A DNA stretch of 43,866 bases from Candidatus Parabeggiatoa sp. nov. 2 (GTDB lineage: Bacteria; Pseudomonadota; Gammaproteobacteria; Beggiatoales; Beggiatoaceae). The notes beneath the pieces are model-generated. The model did not search any database. It saw nothing but the letters and a program-made list of their open reading frames with translations, and was not told the origin of the DNA. Within the stretch, counting starts at the first letter, position 1. Each line of letters starts with the position of its first letter. Both the position numbers and the translations under genes were made by a program. Below, piece by piece: positions 8,729 through 16,122 of the stretch. Location of the stretch: contig NBMI01000033.1 of NCBI GenBank assembly GCA_002085445.1, forward strand, positions 1 through 43,866, written 5' to 3'.

Positions 8729-8819
8729 TATAGTGATCCTATTTTAATCGTGGAATAAATAGGTTTGCGATCTAAAAAATTCGTCGTGCCAATTCCACAA
8801 ATCATTTAGGATCACTATA
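8729..8819. mobile_element. 91-bp TIR-bounded mini-element
   Basis: The ends 8729-8741 and 8807-8819 (TATAGTGATCCTA) are perfect 13-base inverted repeats, and a further GTGGAAT block pairs inside. It can fold into one hairpin. It may be a MITE flanked by TA; no relative is seen elsewhere in the window. Confidence 0.6.
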
Positions 8820-8839
8820 TAAATGGGAGCAGCTTATCG

Positions 8840-8895
8840 AAGGGGCAACCATAAAGGATTGCCCCTACATGACACGACGGTTCGTAGGGGCAAGC
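8840..8895. repeat. GTAGGGGCAA inverted repeats
   Basis: AAGGGGCAACC / GGATTGCCCCT and then GTAGGGGCAAG form a cluster of pairing arms 75 bases before the beta-subunit gene. This resembles the common GTAGGGGCAA type of REP-like repeat. Confidence 0.55.
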
Positions 8896-8969
8896 CCACG
8901 TGCAAAGCCCTTTGGTTCCGGCAAAATACCTGATAATATGTGATCACTGAAAAAGAGGAGATTTTAAAA

Positions 8970-10097
8970 ATGCCTAAACGCAACAACTGGCAACTGGGCC
9001 GGGAAATGACATATCCCTACGATGCGCCCCCACCCCAAAAGCAAGTGGCTTACATCTTTGACATCAACAAATGTATCGAATGTCAAACCTGTACCATCGC
9101 CTGTAAAACCTGTTGGACAAGCGGCAAGGGACAGGAGCCCATTTTCTGGAACAATGTCGAAACCAAGCCTTATGGCGGCTACCCCATCACTTGGGATTTG
9201 AAATTGCTGGAACGTCGCGAGCCGGCCAAGTGGCAAGCTAATGTATTGAAAAGCAAGACTATTTTTGAAGATAACGGCCCATTAGATCCCCCCACCGGGC
9301 ATATGCCGGACACGATGGACTATTCGGCCCTCAACTTAGGTGAAGATGATCTTTCTGACACTGTAGCCCAAGGTGAACACTTTGACGGCATTCATCCCAA
9401 ATGGATGTTTTACCTCGCCCGTATCTGCAACCACTGCGATAATCCCGCCTGCTTAGCCGCCTGTCCGCGTCAAGCTGTCTATAAGCGAGACGAAGACGGC
9501 ATTGTGCTGATTGATCAAGAACGCTGTCGTGGATATCAAGAATGCGTCAAAGCCTGTCCTTATAAAAAAACCTTTTTCAACCTTATCAGCCGAACCAGCG
9601 AAAAATGTATCGGCTGCTATCCGCGCGTTGAACAAGGCGAAGTGGCCTTATGCGTAGAATCCTGTATTGGCAAAATCCGCTTGCACGGCTTTTTAACCAC
9701 GCAAAGCGCACCGCGAGAAGACAATCCACTGGATTACATTATCAAAATCCGCAAACTCGCTTTACCGCTCTATTCGCAATTTGGCACCGGCCCCAATGTT
9801 TACTACATTCCGCCCGTCCACGTTCCCAATGGTTTCCTTGAACAACTATTCGGCCCCAATGTAGAACGATCCAAAACACTATACCGCGCCCTGAAAGAAG
9901 ACAAGAAACTCTTAGGCGCACTACTACTGTTTGGCGCCACCAACCGAATCATCGAAAAGTTCAAGGTAGAAGGAGACGAAGTCATTGGCTGGGATACCAA
10001 CGGAGAAGAAGTAGCCCGTGTGCCCTTCACCGAACCGACTTATGTGCGCGACCACTACGACAAGCGGTATGAAGTCTATCGGCACAACACCACCTAA
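8970..10097 (+). CDS. Fe-S electron-transfer beta subunit of the molybdoenzyme
   Basis: 375 residues. Four cysteine groups as in NarH/DdhB/EbdB-type beta subunits: CIECQTCTIACKTCW near residue 30, CNHCDNPACLAACP near 155, CRGYQECVKACP near 187 and CIGCYPRVEQGEVALCVESC near 213. The family binds three [4Fe-4S] clusters and one [3Fe-4S] cluster and passes electrons between the molybdenum subunit and the heme or membrane subunit. There is no signal peptide; such subunits are co-exported with the Tat-tagged alpha subunit. The ATG at 8970 is preferred over GTG 8940 because GAGGAG lies at 8955-8960. It should pair with the alpha subunit at 1307, from which about 4.2 kb of foreign and decayed DNA now separates it. 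Confidence 0.88.
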   Translation: MPKRNNWQLGREMTYPYDAPPPQKQVAYIFDINKCIECQTCTIACKTCWTSGKGQEPIFWNNVETKPYGGYPITWDLKLLERREPAKWQANVLKSKTIFEDNGPLDPPTGHMPDTMDYSALNLGEDDLSDTVAQGEHFDGIHPKWMFYLARICNHCDNPACLAACPRQAVYKRDEDGIVLIDQERCRGYQECVKACPYKKTFFNLISRTSEKCIGCYPRVEQGEVALCVESCIGKIRLHGFLTTQSAPREDNPLDYIIKIRKLALPLYSQFGTGPNVYYIPPVHVPNGFLEQLFGPNVERSKTLYRALKEDKKLLGALLLFGATNRIIEKFKVEGDEVIGWDTNGEEVARVPFTEPTYVRDHYDKRYEVYRHNTT

Positions 10098-10105
10098 AGT
10101 CAGTT

Positions 10106-10800
10106 ATCTATCAGTGATCAGTTGTCAGTGAACAGTGATCAGTGTAAAGGAGTCCAAACTTTAGTTTGGCAGTACCCTTAAATCCGTCTATAGATATTCA
10201 GATAATTAATTTCAGTAGTTGAGAATGATGCTAAGCTGAAAATAATTGATCGCCTTTAGTGGGCAGGTTCTTCGTAGGCAATTGTTCGCCTTGAAGGGGC
10301 CATTCTCAACGAATAAATTCAGTCTCCTTTAGGAGACTTGAGCTTTCAGACGACAGTCGAAAGCTGTTGGCTGCGAAATGGGCCAGTTCCTCGTAGGCAA
10401 TTGTTCGCCTTGAAGGGGCCATTCTCAACGACTGAATTCAGTCTCCTTTAGGAGACAGTAGCTCTCAGACGACACAGTAGCTCTCAGACGACGGCTGATG
10501 CTGTTGGCTGCGAAATGGGCCGGTTCCTCGTAGGCAATTGTTCGCCTTGAAGGGGCCATTCTCAACGACTGAATTTAGTCTCCTTTAGGAGACAGTAGCT
10601 CTCAGACGACGGCTGATGCTGTTGGCTGCTGCGAAATGGGCCGGGGCCATTCTCAACGACTGAATTCAGTCTCCTTTAGGAGACTTGAGCTTTCAGACGA
10701 CGGCTGATGCTGTTGGCTGCGAAATTTATGAACATCTATAGGAAGGCAGACATCTAAACTTTGTAGTGCCAAGCAATGTTTGGCAGTGCCAAATTGAAAC
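10106..10800. repeat. Long tandem array with GTCTCCTTTAGGAGAC hairpins
   Basis: The gap 10098-10907 is filled by repeats. First come reversed TAACTGA-like strings and a CCAAACTTTAGTTTGG hairpin (about 10150). From about 10228 to 10730 runs an array of four units. Each has TCGTAGGCAATTGTTCGCC, GGGGCCATTCTCAACGA and GTCTCCTTTAGGAGAC followed by AGCTTTCAGACGAC or AGCTCTCAGACGAC. The hairpin recurs at about 10321, 10440, 10577 and 10668, so unit length varies (about 119, 137 and 91). No gene is seen. Confidence 0.8.
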
Positions 10801-10907
10801 CTATTACCCGTCAATAGAGCATTGACAAACTACTAGGCTAAACCGAGCGGCTTTACCCCGCATTCCCTAAGACAGGGAAAACGAAAATCCAAAAGGAGCA
10901 TAAGAAA

Positions 10908-11768
10908 ATGAACCAAAACCATTCATGCAAGGCAAGCCTTGCACTCCTGTTAAGTCTCGCGGCCGGTGGGGCTATTGCACAAGAAATCACGGTGATAAAA
11001 GTGACAGGAGATTTATCTGTCGATCCTCAGGCGGCCGTCTGGCAAACCGCTCCTACCACAGAAGTCGCCGTCTTTCCGCAACAGATGACTAAGCCTCGCT
11101 TAACCAAAGCCTCCGTCGATAAAATGACGGCACAGGCCGTCACCAATGGTAACTCAATTGCATGGCGCGTCTCTTGGCAAGATGATGCGGCCAATTTGAA
11201 CGTCGATGTCGGGCGTTTTTCTGATGCCGTGGCGCTTGAGTTTCCGTTAACAGAAGCAGCCCCGTTTATGGGCCATCGGGGCGGTGGCAAAGTGCAAATT
11301 CTCTACTGGAAAGGCCTCTGGCAAAAAGATATAGACGAAGGCTTCCAAGACGTGCAAGATGTCCATCCCAACTATTGGTCTGACTTATACTGGTTTGCGG
11401 AAGGGAAAGCACCTCACCGTGTCCCGGAAGATTTTAAAAATCCTTTTTCCCATCAATGGTTTATCGCCAAACAAGCCGGAAATCCGGGCGCCGTTTTCAC
11501 CCGCGAACAACCGGCCCAAGAACTGGTAGCCGCCGGCTGGGGAACGCTCACGCCTCAACCTAAGTCTGTTACCAGCGCCAAAGGCGTTTGGAAAGACGGC
11601 AAATGGACGGTGGTATTTTCTCGTCCACTCGCCACCGACGATCCCAATGATTATCAGTTTAAAGCTGGCGAAAAAGGCCAAATGGCCTTTGCCGTTTGGC
11701 AAGGTGGAGAAGGCAACAGAGGTGGACGGAAACATTGGTCAGCTTGGACAACTTACCAGATGCCATAA
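10908..11768 (+). CDS. Heme-b gamma subunit, ethylbenzene dehydrogenase/DdhC-like
   Basis: 286 residues. A Sec signal peptide (hydrophobic core LALLLSLAAG, cleavage after GAIA at about residue 25) sends it to the periplasm. The mature protein matches the layout of type II gamma subunits (DdhC, EbdC, ClrC, SerC), which hold one heme b between a Met and a Lys and take electrons from the beta subunit. Met121 in PFMGHRGGG is the likely axial Met; a lysine near the C-terminus (GGRKHWSAW) is a candidate partner. The ribosome site AGGAG lies about 15 bases upstream. It is the third component of the complex with the genes at 1307 and 8970. The gap from beta is 810 bases of repeats. Confidence 0.82.
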   Translation: MNQNHSCKASLALLLSLAAGGAIAQEITVIKVTGDLSVDPQAAVWQTAPTTEVAVFPQQMTKPRLTKASVDKMTAQAVTNGNSIAWRVSWQDDAANLNVDVGRFSDAVALEFPLTEAAPFMGHRGGGKVQILYWKGLWQKDIDEGFQDVQDVHPNYWSDLYWFAEGKAPHRVPEDFKNPFSHQWFIAKQAGNPGAVFTREQPAQELVAAGWGTLTPQPKSVTSAKGVWKDGKWTVVFSRPLATDDPNDYQFKAGEKGQMAFAVWQGGEGNRGGRKHWSAWTTYQMP

Positions 11769-11841
11769 CGCGGTGCTAAATATAAGTCCGAAAACATTAC
11801 GGAGCCAGTCACAAACTGGCTCCTGAAAAAAGAGCTAAATC

Positions 11842-12325
11842 ATGTTTAATAAAGAGATTGCTTTTGTAGCCACGAGAATTTTAGCACTCTATATCTTGGC
11901 GGAATCATATTATGACTGTTTCTCCCACTGTCGTCTGGCTGGCTTGGGAGGGAAGTCGGAATGACGTAGTGCTGGCACTTACAATTGCGCCATTGGCTGT
12001 TCAAATTATCATGGCCGCTCTTTTGTGGTTTTTAGCTGGAATGATTTCAAGGAAGATGGTTGATGGTAGCCCAAACTCAGAACAAACGAAAATGACCCCC
12101 TTCGATTGGTGGGGCTTAGGTTTTGCGCTCGTTGGTCTGTTTGCTATTTTTTCTAGTCTCCCCGAACTTGTTTCAGCGGTCGTTTCAAAAGATTATGGAA
12201 TAGCAGCGCTTATTTCTGGATTGCTAAAAATGAGTTTGGGAATTTATTTGGTTTTGGGTTGGAAAGGTTTGGTTGGTTTATTGATTAGAACACGAGAATT
12301 TGGAAGAAAGCCAGAAGGCACATAA
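11842..12325 (+). pseudogene. Small membrane protein with an apparent frameshift
   Basis: An ATG at 11842 opens MFNKEIAFVATRILALYILAES, a plausible membrane-protein start, but this frame soon stops. From ATG 11912 a different frame continues for 137 codons with three hydrophobic segments (around ALTIAPLAVQIIMAALLWFLAG, WWGLGFALVGLFAIF and ISGLLKMSLGIYLVLGWKGL). The two pieces fit together if one base is gained or lost near 11900-11912. Alternatively the real protein starts at 11912 and the upstream piece is chance. I do not recognise the family. It is downstream of the gamma gene on the same strand, 73 bases away, with no sign of a shared function. Confidence 0.45.
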
Positions 12326-12333
12326 CTCCATAT

Positions 12334-12503
12334 CCAGGGGCGTTGCCCCTGGCAAGCCCCTTTGGTACGAAATTAATATAGCCTGGGGCACCGCCCCAGG
12401 CTTTGGTACGAAATTAATATAGCCAAGGGCACCGCCCTTGGCAAGCCCCTTTGGTACGATATTAATATAGCCAGGGGCACCGCCCCTGGCTTTGGTACGA
12501 AAT
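12334..12503. repeat. CCAGGGGC hairpin repeats, four units
   Basis: Four consecutive inverted repeats of type CCAGGGGC..GCCCCTGG, joined by GGTACGAAATTAATATAGCC. They lie between convergent genes. The family recurs at 19600, 25795, 29094, 34404, 40097 and 40767. Confidence 0.85.
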
Positions 12504-12511
12504 TTCAGGCA

Positions 12512-13000
12512 CTACTTCACAAAAATTTCCATTAGCGGTATTTTCACATCCAATATTTCATCAAATACCTCTTGACAAAGAGGCATAGCAAAAGATTTGG
12601 ACATGTTGTCACTCGAATAAACCGTCACTGATTCAAGTGGGGGTATAACCAACCAACATGATTTGATGCCGAGGGCAAAGTAAACCTTAAACTTGTCCAA
12701 AAGTTCTTCAAGAGATTGTCTTGGTGAAAGTATCTCAATAGCCAACAAAGGCATTTCTGACATTTTTAGAATGTCATTTTCAGAGTCTGGGGTTATAGTG
12801 TTAGGATAAACACACACATCTGGTTCTAGCTCTTCGGTGGCTTTAATTTGAAATTGGCTTAGTTCACCAAGTTGACTGACATCTAAGCTCAATTTAATGG
12901 CGGCTTTGAATCGCCTCAAAGAAAAAAAGAGACTAGCCAACTTTGCCTGCAACAGACTGTGATTAAAAGAACCTTCTATTGTCATGCTCATCTTACCCAT
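12512..13000 (-). CDS. Uma2 family (DUF820) putative endonuclease
   Basis: 162 residues, slightly shorter than the usual 180-200. It has the conserved order of the family: PDVCVYPN near residue 79, LLAIEILSP near 105 and DKFKVYFALGIKSCWLVIP near 122. The Asp, Glu and Lys match the PD-(D/E)XK-type nuclease core. The biological role is not established; copies are numerous in cyanobacteria and in giant sulfur bacteria. The first ATG (13000) and one at 12991 are both possible; neither has a strong ribosome site. It faces the preceding membrane-protein gene across a hairpin cluster. Confidence 0.75.
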   Translation of the reverse strand: MGKMSMTIEGSFNHSLLQAKLASLFFSLRRFKAAIKLSLDVSQLGELSQFQIKATEELEPDVCVYPNTITPDSENDILKMSEMPLLAIEILSPRQSLEELLDKFKVYFALGIKSCWLVIPPLESVTVYSSDNMSKSFAMPLCQEVFDEILDVKIPLMEIFVK

Positions 13001-13246
13001 GTTAATAATAAGTTAGTTTATTGATTTATGTTACATTTTATAATAAGTCAACACGATAAAAAAGGGTAGTGCCCTAAAGATTATATCTTTCATGACACTA
13101 CCGTACTTGCTACTCTGCAACAATTCGGTGTGTCCTACTTATCCTACAGACTTTGAGTTGTCTTAGCGCTCCAACCTTAAGGTTTCTTTTTCAGGCCAGG
13201 TTTTCTTTCTTGATGTTAATAGTTTTTGTTAATGGCTTATCATGCC

Positions 13247-13540
13247 AAGGTGTCCAAAACCTAGCGATTTTTCGAGGGCCATGTTGGCGAATTGATTCTG
13301 TTGATTTGATTGATGGCCCTATCGATAAAAACTTCTAAAAGAACAACTGAGACACACCCAACAATTCCCCGGTACGGTTAGCCGTTAATGTGCCAAGGTG
13401 TCTACCTAGCGGTTTTTTTGAGGGCCAGGTTGCCGAATTGATTCTGTTGATTTGATTGATGGCCCTATCGATAAAAACTTCTAAAAGAACAAGTGGAACA
13501 CACCCAACAATTCCTCAGTACGGTTAGCCGTTAATGCGCC
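13247..13540. repeat. Two tandem GGGCCAT paired-arm elements
   Basis: Two copies about 147 bases apart (from 13247 and from 13394). Each runs AAGGTGTC, GAGGGCCA, TTGATTGATGGCCCTATCG, GGA(A)CACACCC, CGGTTAGCCGTTAATG. The last piece also contains the stop codon of the methyltransferase gene, so the gene tail itself is part of the repeat. The stretch 13001-13246 shows no gene; it holds small inverted pieces (GTAGTG..CACTAC). Confidence 0.75.
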
Positions 13541-14492
13541 TAAATGATTTGTGATATTTTGCTCTAGCCCAATTGGCTATTTGTTTAATATCGGCCGGCG
13601 TGGTGCGACAACAGCCACCGATAATTTGTGCGCCACATTGACACCAGCGTTGAGATAGTTGACCATATATGTCCTGTTCGCCGTGGGCATGCCAAGCGTT
13701 GTCATGGGTGGAATAGAATTCGCCTGAATTAGGGTAAACTAAGACGGGCTTGCTGGTTTTTGAGCGGGCCGATTTTATCAAGTCTGGAATGTATTTGGGA
13801 TGGGTGCAATTAACTCCCACCGCGACTATTTGTGGAAAGGCGTTTAGCCAAGCAACGCATTCGGCCAACGTTTCGCCGTAGCTAATATAGGTTTCATCTC
13901 TGGCACTAAAACTGATCCAAGCTGTCAGGTGAGGAAATTCGGCCAATAGGTGAGTTAGGGCCTGCGCTTCGATGAGACAGGGAACAGTTTCACAGGCAAT
14001 CACATCGGCTTCAGTATCGGCCAGCACCGACAAACGCCGCAGGTGAAAATCAATCAATGCTTGTTCACTCAAGCCATAATCGCCTCGGTATTCAGAACCG
14101 TCGGCAAGGTAAGCGCCGTAACTACCCACAGAGGCTGCAATAATCGGTTTAGGCCGGTGAGCATGGTTGGCCGGATTGCTCCAGAACTCATCACGGGCTT
14201 CCACAGCCAACCGCACCGATAAGCGCAATAAGTCAGCGGCTTGTTCCTCGCTCAAGCCACGTCGGGCAAATCCTTCAAAGCTTGCCTGGTAACTGGCGGT
14301 GATGGCACAGTCGGCACCTGCTTCAAAATAATCGGCGTGGACTTGTTTAATTAACGCCGGTTTCTCCAGCAATACTTTGGCCGACCAAAGCGGATCGTTC
14401 AAATCACAACCCCGACTCTCTAATTCAGTCGCCAAAGCGCCATCTAAAATCATCAGCCGATAAGATTGTAGAATGTTGGCTATTGGATTCAT
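13524..14492 (-). CDS. mmuM: Homocysteine S-methyltransferase
   Basis: 322 residues from the ATG at 14492; a TTG at 14516 is in frame but less likely. The enzyme transfers a methyl group from S-methylmethionine (or S-adenosylmethionine) to homocysteine, giving methionine in the cytoplasm. Family features: LDGALATELESRGCDLNDPLWSA near the start, the zinc cysteine in GVNCTHP, and the paired zinc cysteines in GGCCRTTP near the C-terminus. All three metal ligands are present, so it should be active. The last residues (RING) and the stop codon come from a repeat that occurs again just downstream. No methionine-pathway gene lies next to it. Confidence 0.88.
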   Translation of the reverse strand: MNPIANILQSYRLMILDGALATELESRGCDLNDPLWSAKVLLEKPALIKQVHADYFEAGADCAITASYQASFEGFARRGLSEEQAADLLRLSVRLAVEARDEFWSNPANHAHRPKPIIAASVGSYGAYLADGSEYRGDYGLSEQALIDFHLRRLSVLADTEADVIACETVPCLIEAQALTHLLAEFPHLTAWISFSARDETYISYGETLAECVAWLNAFPQIVAVGVNCTHPKYIPDLIKSARSKTSKPVLVYPNSGEFYSTHDNAWHAHGEQDIYGQLSQRWCQCGAQIIGGCCRTTPADIKQIANWARAKYHKSFRRING

Positions 14493-14563
14493 TTGGTATC
14501 CTGTAGTGAAGAGCAACTGGTGAAACCTAATTAATAATTAATCATTAATCATTAATCATTAAT

Positions 14564-14965
14564 TATTAACTCGGCCCCAACCCCGAAGGGGTTGAATATG
14601 AATAGCCCCAGGCGAAACCTGGGGACAAACCAACCAACGGCTCCAACCCCGAAGGGGTTGAATATGAATAGCCCCAGGTGAAACCTGGGGACTACGCGAG
14701 ATAATAGCCCCAAGTGAAACCTGGGGAAAATGATTATTTCCATAAAAGCCCCTTCAGGGTTAGCGCGTTTCCAATACCTTTACCACAGGTTGCACCTGTG
14801 CCTATTCACATTCAACCCTACGGGGTTGGGGCCTTTACCACAAAACCCACAGGTTTCACCTGGGGCTATTCACATTCAACCCCTACGGGGTTGGGGCCTT
14901 TACCACAAAACCCACAGGTTTCACCTGTGGCTATTCACATTCAACCCCTACGGGGTTGGGGCCCT
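14564..14965. repeat. Large inverted array of CAACCCCGAAGGGGTTG / CAGGTGAAACCTG modules
   Basis: The left half (14570-14730) has two to three modules reading CAACCCCGAAGGGGTTGAAT then GAATAGCCCCAGG(C/T)GAAACC. The right half (14780-14965) has three modules in reverse order and orientation (ACAGGTTTCACCTGTGGC, TATTCACATTCAACCCC, TACGGGGTTGGGGCC). The two halves could pair over more than 100 bases. Single copies occur at 24520-24560. The gap between the divergent genes (14493-15035) holds nothing else but short ATTAATCATTA and TTTTTCA runs at its ends. Confidence 0.8.
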
Positions 14966-15035
14966 CCCCGGCCCTTCCCCAGATATAATATATTGGCCGG
15001 TTTCATTTTTCATTTTTCATTTTTCATTAATACAA

Positions 15036-15860
15036 ATGTCTATTACAACACAACACCCAGCCCTGACTCCTGAACCCATCCAATGGTTTAAGGAAAAACC
15101 CCCTTCACCTGAGCAAGTTGAAGGGTTCAAAGAAAACACCGGTAATGTCGCATTACTCGCACAAGCCGATTTGCTACTTTTGATAGCACAAATGTTTGCG
15201 CCGCCGTCCGACGATCTGCGGTTCATGCTCGGAATTGAAGTGATTGATATTCAAGACTTATTACATCATTCATCTCTCCCAGAATCGGACACGTTTGCTG
15301 AAACCTATCAACAAATTCGCCAACAAGCGCAAGCCACCAGTTTAAATACTTGGGCCGAAGAATATAATCGTTTATTTGAAGCCAGCGTCGCTTGCCCCAT
15401 CAACGAATCGGGCTTTATACGGCGCGACAAAGGCGCTATTTTGGCCGACATTGCTGGTTTTTACCGTGCTTTTGGTTTTGAACTCTCTCAAGAAGCCAGC
15501 GAAAAGGCCGATCATCTGATAGGCGAACTTGAATTTATTGCCCTGTTATTAGTCATGTTAGCAAAGGCGCAAGATCAAGAAACGACACGCACCACATACG
15601 AAGGCTTGAGCTCATTTAGCTTTGATCATCTTGGAGAATGGCTACCGACTTTTTGTGAGCGGCTCACGGAAACGACTACCTTGCCAATATATCAACAAAA
15701 GGCTAAACTACTACATGGCGCATGGACAAGTATTGTTGCTGCCAATCAGTTGCCTAAGCATGAAGGAGAGATTGAAAATCTGCCTCAAGACGACGGAACA
15801 CCTTATGAATGTGGCATGGCAGACGAAGTGCCTAGAGAGAAATCTCCAAACAGTTTGTAG
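15036..15860 (+). CDS. TorD/NarJ-family chaperone for the molybdoenzyme
   Basis: 274 residues from the ATG at 15036. Members bind the Tat signal or immature alpha subunit of DMSO-reductase-type enzymes in the cytoplasm and assist cofactor insertion. The sequence is mostly helical and contains the family's middle signature: EEYNRLFEASVACPINESGFI followed by AFGFELSQEASEKADHLIGELEFIALLLVM, equivalent to the YxxLF and E(x)PDHxxxEL region. The N-terminal 35 residues and the C-terminal 45 are additional and low in conservation. The frame is open further upstream into repeats, which I exclude as noncoding. It is the expected partner of the alpha subunit at 1307 although 10 kb away. Confidence 0.8.
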   Translation: MSITTQHPALTPEPIQWFKEKPPSPEQVEGFKENTGNVALLAQADLLLLIAQMFAPPSDDLRFMLGIEVIDIQDLLHHSSLPESDTFAETYQQIRQQAQATSLNTWAEEYNRLFEASVACPINESGFIRRDKGAILADIAGFYRAFGFELSQEASEKADHLIGELEFIALLLVMLAKAQDQETTRTTYEGLSSFSFDHLGEWLPTFCERLTETTTLPIYQQKAKLLHGAWTSIVAANQLPKHEGEIENLPQDDGTPYECGMADEVPREKSPNSL

Positions 15861-16094
15861 TTTGTAGTTTGTAGTTTGTAGTTTGTAGTTTGTAGTTTGT
15901 AGTAGGCGATTTATCGCCTGAAACTATAAAAAGTATATAGTATATAGTATATAGTTTGTAGTAGGCAATTTCTCGCCCATTACTACAAACGGAAGTGGCT
16001 AAAGCCACTACGGAGAACGGCCCCCTAAGAAAGTGGCTAAAGCCACTACTACAAACGGAAAGTGGCTAAAGCCACTACTACAAACTACAAACGG
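15857..16094. repeat. TTTGTAG tandem run and GTGGCTAAAGCCAC repeats
   Basis: Starts at the chaperone stop codon with about seven AGTTTGT heptamers, then GTATATA repeats, then AGGCGATTTATCGCCT and three copies of AAGTGGCTAAAGCCACTAC. Each GTGGC..GCCAC is a small hairpin. Confidence 0.85.
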
Positions 16095-16122
16095 CTTATA
16101 GAGTTATATGAGGAGATAAACT

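Noticed and set aside
13153..13338. 61-codon plus-strand frame
   Set aside because: It runs through a GGGCCAT repeat element and has no ribosome site or known similarity.
14714..15073. 119-codon frame and the upstream extension of the TorD-like gene
   Set aside because: Both are translations of the inverted repeat array (SPVAIHIQPLRGWGP-like units); the chaperone starts at 15036.
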